From JBKJTP01 sp046590195 (GTDB lineage: Bacteria > Bacteroidota > Ignavibacteria > Palsa-1295), in the NCBI GenBank assembly GCA_046590195.1, contig JBKJTP010000007.1, positions 1 to 10,549 of the forward strand: a stretch of DNA of 10,549 nucleotides, written 5' to 3'. This document shows, piece by piece, positions 7,079 through 10,549 of the stretch (its first letter is position 1; each line of letters opens with the position of its first letter). The notes below the pieces were generated by a model. The model did no database searches. It had not been told where the DNA came from and saw only the letters and a list, made by a program, of their open reading frames with translations. Both the position numbers and the translations under genes were made by a program.

Positions 7079-7136
7079 ATGTTACAGTGAATACTCGCTC
7101 ATCGTAGGGCATCATTCACTGCCCTTGCTGTAACAT
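7079..7136. other. imperfect stem-loop with alternative pairing
   Basis: ATGTTACAG (7079-7087) pairs with CTGTAACAT (7128-7136), and TGAAT (7088-7092) pairs with ATTCA (7114-7118). An overlapping pair AGGGCA (7106-7111) with TGCCCT (7120-7125) would compete or form a pseudoknot. It lies 18 bp past the stop of the 7154-8215 gene. It has no T tract on the minus strand, so it is not a classical terminator; a rho-type or 3'-end-protecting structure is possible. Confidence 0.5.
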
Positions 7137-7153
7137 GATGTGTTAGCAGTCGG

Positions 7154-8215
7154 CTACTTGTAAACGACGTTTACTTTGCCTGCGCCGCTTGTGATTCGTA
7201 GCGTTAGCACTGGTGCATTCGATTGATCGAAGCCGACGCTTGTTGCATAGCCATCGCGCTTCTTTACGATACCGGTGAAGTTGTACGAGCAAAAGACGCC
7301 ATCATCGTAGAAGACTTGTAAGCGTCCTGCCGAGGGAGGTATACGGAGAGAGAGTTTGCCAAGGCCAACTGATACATTTGCTTCGAGATTCTTCTTCAAC
7401 TTGCCACCGAAGTGCAAGCGATACATTCCAAAGCCGCCGTTGAAATCGAACTTCGAAGTGTTGAGAAATCCGATGCCTTCCATCGTAAACTCACCAACAC
7501 CCGCACTAATACTACACTTATCCATCGAGCCTGGATTCGGTGAGCGTACATAAACGCGCGCTTGATTGGCCCCAGTCTCGAGATTCAGATCCTGCAGCCA
7601 TAAGCCGCTAAGATCCAGCTCTGACTCTCCAAATCCCATCTCTGCATCAAGCGCAAGTGGAAGCTTCTTTGTCAGGAACAACCGTGTGCTGGTGTTCGAT
7701 GGAGCGTATGATGCGCGAGTAACAGAGTAGCTGTAGTCACGGCCATCGCCGATGTGATAGACTTCGCCAGCATCGGAGTAGCGATTGTTGCCGCTGCCGA
7801 TCAGTGAGAAGTTGGAAGTGGCGCGATGAGTGGAAGCGAGTGGCGGCGGCTGTTGCAACGAGCCTTCGTCTTCGCCAACTGTCAGATTCAAAATTCCTGT
7901 TGTACCTCGAACGACATAACGTGATCGCATCGATGGCTCTTCGCCGTTATCGCCGTGGCCTTCAAGATAAGCGAGCAAGCCAGTTGAGGATGTCGAGCCA
8001 AGAATGAGCGATCCGTATGGAGCGCTGACCTGGATCAACGCGCGCTCTTCACCGCCCTTAAGCGGTATCTCATGCGCGAAGAACTGTCCGACGGCACAGG
8101 CAATACCTGTGGCCCCTACGATCGTGCCGAGCGTGATGAGCACCAGTCGGACCGGGTGTCCGGCAATACTGATGTAGCGGAGGGCTAGTGGATTAATGTT
8201 TAGCCTGCGGCTCAC
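7154..8215 (-). CDS. membrane-anchored protein with LiaF/DUF4097-like 'toastrack' domain
   Basis: This 353-residue protein starts at a GTG; the frame gives a short basic N-terminus and one clear membrane segment at about 22-45 (VRLVLITLGTIVGATGIACA). A polar linker with no motif follows (about 80-175, rich in S, G and T). Residues about 178-350 repeat the pattern of the beta-rich toastrack domain found in LiaF-type and DUF4097/DUF2154 proteins: LFLTKKLPLALDAEMGFGE, then ELDLSGLWLQDLNLETGAN, then parallel strands such as VSVGLGKLSLRIPP. In characterised relatives this module sits outside the membrane in envelope-stress systems, but no two-component kinase or phage-shock gene lies in this window, so a stress role is inference only. 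No Shine-Dalgarno is visible before the GTG. The nearest good promoter lies about 480 bp upstream (8692-8722). The gene stands alone. Confidence 0.72.
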   Translation of the reverse strand: MSRRLNINPLALRYISIAGHPVRLVLITLGTIVGATGIACAVGQFFAHEIPLKGGEERALIQVSAPYGSLILGSTSSTGLLAYLEGHGDNGEEPSMRSRYVVRGTTGILNLTVGEDEGSLQQPPPLASTHRATSNFSLIGSGNNRYSDAGEVYHIGDGRDYSYSVTRASYAPSNTSTRLFLTKKLPLALDAEMGFGESELDLSGLWLQDLNLETGANQARVYVRSPNPGSMDKCSISAGVGEFTMEGIGFLNTSKFDFNGGFGMYRLHFGGKLKKNLEANVSVGLGKLSLRIPPSAGRLQVFYDDGVFCSYNFTGIVKKRDGYATSVGFDQSNAPVLTLRITSGAGKVNVVYK

Positions 8216-8437
8216 TAATTCAATGGAGTAACGAAGTTTTCAGAAGTCGAGGATTGGAGGCGATAGCAAGGGTAGAATGCCCTAACCTCATGGGGTACGG
8301 TCAAAAAAGCTGGGTTGTTTCAACAGTAGGGACAGAAAAGTACCGTGGGGGCTGGTGGGGAGGACTGAGGTTCGAGGACTGAGTCTTCTCTAAATTCACA
8401 CACGCATTTGGATCGCAGTCAGCGAAGGGGCCTTGTC

Positions 8438-8474
8438 GTCATTTCGAGCGCTAGCGAGAAATCTCCTGCGGATC
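8438..8474. repeat. REP-like palindromic dispersed repeat
   Basis: The element reads GTCATTTCGAGCG, then CTAGCGAGAAATCTCC, then TGCGGATC. Its core (8441-8462) is an imperfect palindrome: ATTTC and GAAAT flank CGCTAGCG. From memory, closely similar extragenic elements recur in many environmental bacterial genomes. Copy number here cannot be seen from one window. Confidence 0.55.
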
Positions 8475-8503
8475 AGCATGAATTCACACACACTACCACA
8501 CCA

Positions 8504-8534
8504 ATCCTGCCCATCCTTTCGATCCGTGAAATCC
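8504..8534. repeat. 9-bp periodic ATCC array (dispersed-repeat type)
   Basis: ATCC recurs four times at exactly 9-bp steps (8504, 8513, 8522, 8531) within ATCCTGCCC, ATCCTTTCG, ATCCGTGAA, ATCC. This resembles a widely seen extragenic repeat built on ATCCGTGAAATCC. It is non-coding. Confidence 0.5.
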
Positions 8535-8691
8535 GAGTTCAGACAGATGGAGTGTGCACACATAGAGGTTAAGTCTTTATTTTTCAACGATAGGCTTGCA
8601 GAATTTGTGGGCTGATCGGTCGGCAGTTCTAAATTCACACACACGAAAGACTTCGAAATGGCGGGCGCCAATGGGATGGATAAATTCACTG

Positions 8692-8722
8692 CAAATATAC
8701 GAAATAAAAAGGCAAAAGTCAA
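8692..8722 (-). promoter_or_regulatory. strong Bacteroidota-type promoter, minus strand
   Basis: On the minus strand TTGACT (8717-8722) and TATATTTG (8692-8699) are separated by exactly 17 bp. TATATTTG is a perfect match to the Bacteroidota -7 box TAnnTTTG. Transcription would start near 8686 and run into the repeat mosaic, reaching the toastrack gene after a leader of about 470 nt if nothing terminates it. Confidence 0.68.
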
Positions 8723-8763
8723 TACTTTTCAGCATTAAATTATCCACATTCTGCATTGTCGTT

Positions 8764-8896
8764 GGCGCAGACTTCAGCCCCGGCGTGCTAAATGTTCAAA
8801 TGCCAACGGCTGAACGGGATCGATGGCCGTGGCTCGCCAGCCTATTTCCTGACTACGTTCACCTGAAAGCTCGGCACGCCGGCTGAAGCCTGCGCC
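8764..8896. repeat. inverted-repeat pair (REPIN- or MITE-like)
   Basis: A left arm of 25 bp (8764-8788, GGCGCAGACTTCAGCC then CCGGCGTGC) is matched by an inverted right arm of 23 bp (8874-8896, GCACGCCGG then CTGAAGCCTGCGCC), with one substitution and a 2-bp gap. The 85-bp spacer codes for nothing obvious. The right arm itself holds a small GGCT-GA-AGCC palindrome. Confidence 0.65.
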
Positions 8897-8942
8897 TACA
8901 TGGGAGGCTAGCTCCAATTTACGCCTTCGGGTGTTGAGGGCC

Positions 8943-8978
8943 GCCGAATACTCACCCAAGGCCGAACACTCACCCAAG
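8943..8978 (+). repeat. tandem 18-bp direct repeat before the hypothetical gene
   Basis: GCCGAATACTCACCCAAG (8943-8960) is followed at once by GCCGAACACTCACCCAAG (8961-8978), differing at one base. The second copy ends one base before the ATG at 8980. The repeat is in frame with that gene back to a stop at 8935-8937, with no start codon inside it. Confidence 0.8.
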
Positions 8979-8979
8979 C

Positions 8980-9381
8980 ATGAAGCTTCATTTTCTTCCC
9001 GACGACACTGGCTCGGCGCCGCTCATCCGCCTCTTCGACTTTGACACATCTGAAGCTCGGCTGTTGCAGGAGGCATTAGGACGGCTTGCGGGACGCGAGG
9101 TCGATTCGCTGGCAATTCATGAGCTCCCATTCGTCGCCGTACTCAACGGCATCGAGTTGACCGCAATGTTCGATGACCGCGTCCGAAACCCCGACAGCGA
9201 TTTCGCGATCTTGGGAGGAGCCACGACCACCAGTTTCATCTGGCGAGGTACGCAGGAGGAATGGCAGGATCACGTCGGAGTGCTAGAGCCATTCACCGAG
9301 CACTGCGATGTAAGTAGCTACGCCTGGCTGACCGATGATCTCGGCGTGCAGTTGCTTGTGTCGTCGAGCGGGAGTTGGTGA
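8980..9381 (+). CDS. conserved-looking hypothetical protein, 133 residues
   Basis: This is a soluble protein without signal peptide or membrane segment. It begins MKLHFLPDDTGSAPLIRLFDFD and ends with CDVSSYAWLTDD and a C-terminal SSSGSW. Acidic residues, W, F and L alternate in a way typical of a compact alpha/beta fold. I have an impression of similar unnamed proteins with the same ends in other environmental bacteria but know no function. The start is the only ATG after an in-frame stop at 8935-8937; no Shine-Dalgarno is seen because a tandem repeat runs up to the start. G+C looks somewhat higher than in the neighbours. The gene lies between two unrelated palindromic elements (8764-8896 and 9386-9540), which may mean that the segment moved as a unit. 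It converges with the phosphohexomutase gene. Confidence 0.65.
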   Translation: MKLHFLPDDTGSAPLIRLFDFDTSEARLLQEALGRLAGREVDSLAIHELPFVAVLNGIELTAMFDDRVRNPDSDFAILGGATTTSFIWRGTQEEWQDHVGVLEPFTEHCDVSSYAWLTDDLGVQLLVSSSGSW

Positions 9382-9385
9382 ACTT

Positions 9386-9540
9386 CCCGTAGGGCCACAT
9401 CGCAATGTGGCCGCAATGCGGCAAACGTCATCGAAGCGACCAAGAAGAAAATGTCGTGGCACCGTTTGTGCCACGACATTTTTTCTTCAATCGAAAGATC
9501 CAGTCCGCGTCGCGGCCACATTGCGATGTGGCCCTACGGG
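9386..9540. repeat. 155-bp nested palindrome: two inverted REP-like units
   Basis: A 29-bp arm (9386-9414) is repeated perfectly in inverted orientation at 9512-9540. Each arm starts or ends with CCCGTAG/CTACGGG and contains its own hairpin, GGCCACAT/ATGTGGCC with a 4-nt loop. The pair therefore fits the REPIN plan: two REP hairpins head to head. The centre holds a third hairpin, described separately. The element fills the gap between two convergent stop codons (9381 and 9544). Confidence 0.85.
9444..9488. terminator. bidirectional intrinsic terminator inside the palindrome
   Basis: AAAATGTCGTGGCAC (9448-9462) pairs perfectly with GTGCCACGACATTTT (9468-9482) around the loop CGTTT. The stem is extended by GAAG/CTTC beyond a 2-nt bulge. 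The + strand ends in TTTTTTCTTC and the minus strand in TTTTCTTC, so it can stop transcripts from both convergent genes. Confidence 0.85.
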
Positions 9541-9543
9541 TAC

Positions 9544-10549
9544 TCACATCTTCTTCGCAAATCCGATCAGCTTCGCCACAGCTTCATTCGTAGGCGCCTC
9601 GGCGTAGTAACGGAGGAGGGGCTCGGTGCCCGAAGTCCGGATCATGAGCCAGGAGCCATCAGCAAAGAGATACTTGAAGCCATCCATCGTGACGGTTTCC
9701 TTCACCGCTGACCCCGCGATCTTTGTAAAGCCTTCGCGATTCTTTGCGAGGACTTGCTGCTTGCGCTCTTCGGTGGTGTGGAAGTCGAAGCGATCGTACT
9801 TATGCGCGCCGAATTCTTTCTCGAGATCGCGGACAAGTTCGCCCAGCGACTTCTTGTAATGCGCGCAGATCTCGCAGAGCAACAGGCCATTGAAGATGCC
9901 ATCGCGCTCAGGGATATGGATCGAGGGGATGCCGATGCCGCCTGACTCCTCGCCGCCAATGAGCACGCCGCCTTTGAGCATGTACTCGGTGATGTACTTG
10001 AATCCGACAGGCGTGCGGATCAGCTCAAGCCCAAACTTCGTGCACATCTTATCGATCATACTCGTGACCGACTGACTCACTACAACACTGCCTCTTTTCT
10101 TGCGCACTTCAACCAGATACTTCAGCAGCAGGCACAAGATCATTTGTGAGCTGAAGAAATTGCCGCGCTCGTCGATCGCGCCGATGCGATCGGCATCGCC
10201 ATCTGTTACGAGGCCAATATCGTAGCCGCCTTCGACGACGAAGCGCGCAAAGTCTTCAGTGTTCTGCGGCAATGGCTCAGGTGGTGTTCCACCGAAGCCT
10301 GGATTCCAGACATTGTGCAGGATACCGGCATTGGGCACAAGATGCTCAAGATTGCCGAAGCCCGAGCCATACATCGGGTCGTACGCGATGTTGATCTTCG
10401 CCCGCTTTATCCGATTCAGATCGACCAACTCGCGGAGCTTCTCGATGTACATCGTCTTCACATCAAGCTCAACGATCATCTTCTGCTTCTTGAGATCAGC
10501 GAAGCTTGGCATTGAGCCATTGTGGAATGCAGCGGTCGTTGCCTTGCGG
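9544..10549 (-). CDS. phosphoglucomutase/phosphomannomutase, C-terminal part (5' end outside window)
   Basis: This member of the alpha-D-phosphohexomutase family interconverts hexose 1- and 6-phosphates through a phosphoserine. The frame stays open to the window edge (RKATTAAFHNG precedes MPSFADL), so the Met at 10512 is internal. The phosphoserine loop and domain 1 lie outside. Visible are the metal-binding loop TDGDADR (10186-10203 for DGDADR), the sugar-specificity loop GGEESGG (about 9937-9954), and the C-terminal phosphate-binding loop RTSGTEP (9619-9639) followed by LLRYYAEA. GEESGG in the sugar loop is typical of phosphoglucomutase-like members, but specificity is not certain. The product would feed glycogen, cell-wall or lipopolysaccharide precursor synthesis. 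The stop lies 3 bp beyond the palindromic element with the bidirectional terminator, which probably ends its mRNA. Confidence 0.92.
   Translation of the reverse strand, partial: RKATTAAFHNGSMPSFADLKKQKMIVELDVKTMYIEKLRELVDLNRIKRAKINIAYDPMYGSGFGNLEHLVPNAGILHNVWNPGFGGTPPEPLPQNTEDFARFVVEGGYDIGLVTDGDADRIGAIDERGNFFSSQMILCLLLKYLVEVRKKRGSVVVSQSVTSMIDKMCTKFGLELIRTPVGFKYITEYMLKGGVLIGGEESGGIGIPSIHIPERDGIFNGLLLCEICAHYKKSLGELVRDLEKEFGAHKYDRFDFHTTEERKQQVLAKNREGFTKIAGSAVKETVTMDGFKYLFADGSWLMIRTSGTEPLLRYYAEAPTNEAVAKLIGFAKKM

Larger units (their letters stand above)
8391..8645. repeat. three direct copies of an AATTCACACAC motif
   Basis: TAAATTCACACACGC (8391-8405), TGAATTCACACACAC (8479-8493) and TAAATTCACACACACG (8630-8645) are in the same orientation. 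Copies 1 and 3 share the longer TCTAAATTCACACAC. A shorter TAAATTCACT stands at 8681-8690. Spacing is 88 and about 151 bp, too irregular for CRISPR. Other repeat types fill the gaps. Confidence 0.65.
8216..8979. other. 764-bp intergenic repeat mosaic without a convincing gene
   Basis: No frame here has a credible start, composition or family. From left to right it holds about 175 bp with nothing recognisable apart from a duplicated GAGGACTGAG (8360-8369 and 8374-8383). Then come the AATTCACACAC repeats with two other repeat types between them, an AT-rich minus-strand promoter (8692-8722), an inverted-repeat element (8764-8896), and a tandem 18-bp repeat next to the following gene. Confidence 0.7.

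Noticed and set aside
8391..8645. CRISPR array suggested by three direct repeats
   Set aside because: The repeats are only about 15 bp, spacing is irregular (88 and about 151 bp), the gaps contain other known-looking repeats, and no cas gene is present.
8396..8722. 108-codon open frame on the minus strand
   Set aside because: It runs through the AATTCACACAC copies, the REP-like element (giving the RRRFLASARND translation typical of such repeats) and the ATCC array, and its start lies upstream of the predicted transcription start. No coding character is seen.
9318..9607. Open frames on both strands across the 155-bp palindrome
   Set aside because: They are translations of the inverted repeat and terminator hairpin, and they overlap real genes on both sides.

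Overview
The window (10,549 bases, roughly 50% G+C by eye) looks like a chromosomal segment of a Bacteroidota/Chlorobi-type (FCB group) bacterium. The main reason is a secreted Omp28-like protein with a C-terminal type IX secretion (Por) sorting domain. Supporting signs are a promoter whose -7 box is TATATTTG, the typical Bacteroidota form, and several genes without a Shine-Dalgarno sequence. The genus cannot be read from the sequence; an Ignavibacteria- or Kapabacteria-like lineage is only a guess.

Left part (1-4500): the 3' part of a RecQ-family DNA helicase gene on the + strand runs tail to tail into a minus-strand set of three genes. These are cystathionine beta-synthase, then a cystathionine gamma-lyase/synthase after 21 bp, then a small probable lipoprotein that overlaps the lyase gene by 4 bp. 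The first two enzymes form the homocysteine-to-cysteine (reverse transsulfuration) pathway.

Middle (4500-7150): a large exported protein (thioredoxin-like CxxC domain, three Ig-like modules, T9SS sorting tail) has a clear intrinsic terminator, and a sigma70-like promoter that corrects its start codon. Divergent from it is a compact + strand unit: promoter, strong ribosome binding site, 30-codon open frame with an internal hairpin, and strong terminator. I know no family for it, and it may be a small protein gene or a small RNA. Directly behind it stand three tandem near-identical palindromes with a compensated indel, then a further stem-loop.

Right part (7150-10549): a membrane-anchored protein with a LiaF/DUF4097-like beta 'toastrack' domain, then about 760 bp without a gene. 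That stretch is a mosaic of dispersed repeats, and one strong minus-strand promoter fires into it. Next comes a small hypothetical gene, a 155-bp palindromic element made of two inverted REP-like units around a bidirectional terminator, and the C-terminal part of a phosphoglucomutase/phosphomannomutase cut by the window end.

No rRNA, tRNA, CRISPR array or insertion sequence with a transposase was seen. The unusual content is in the non-coding DNA: the small unit at 6783-6982, the triple palindrome at 6983-7043, the repeat mosaic with its promoter at 8391-8722, and the nested palindrome at 9386-9540.
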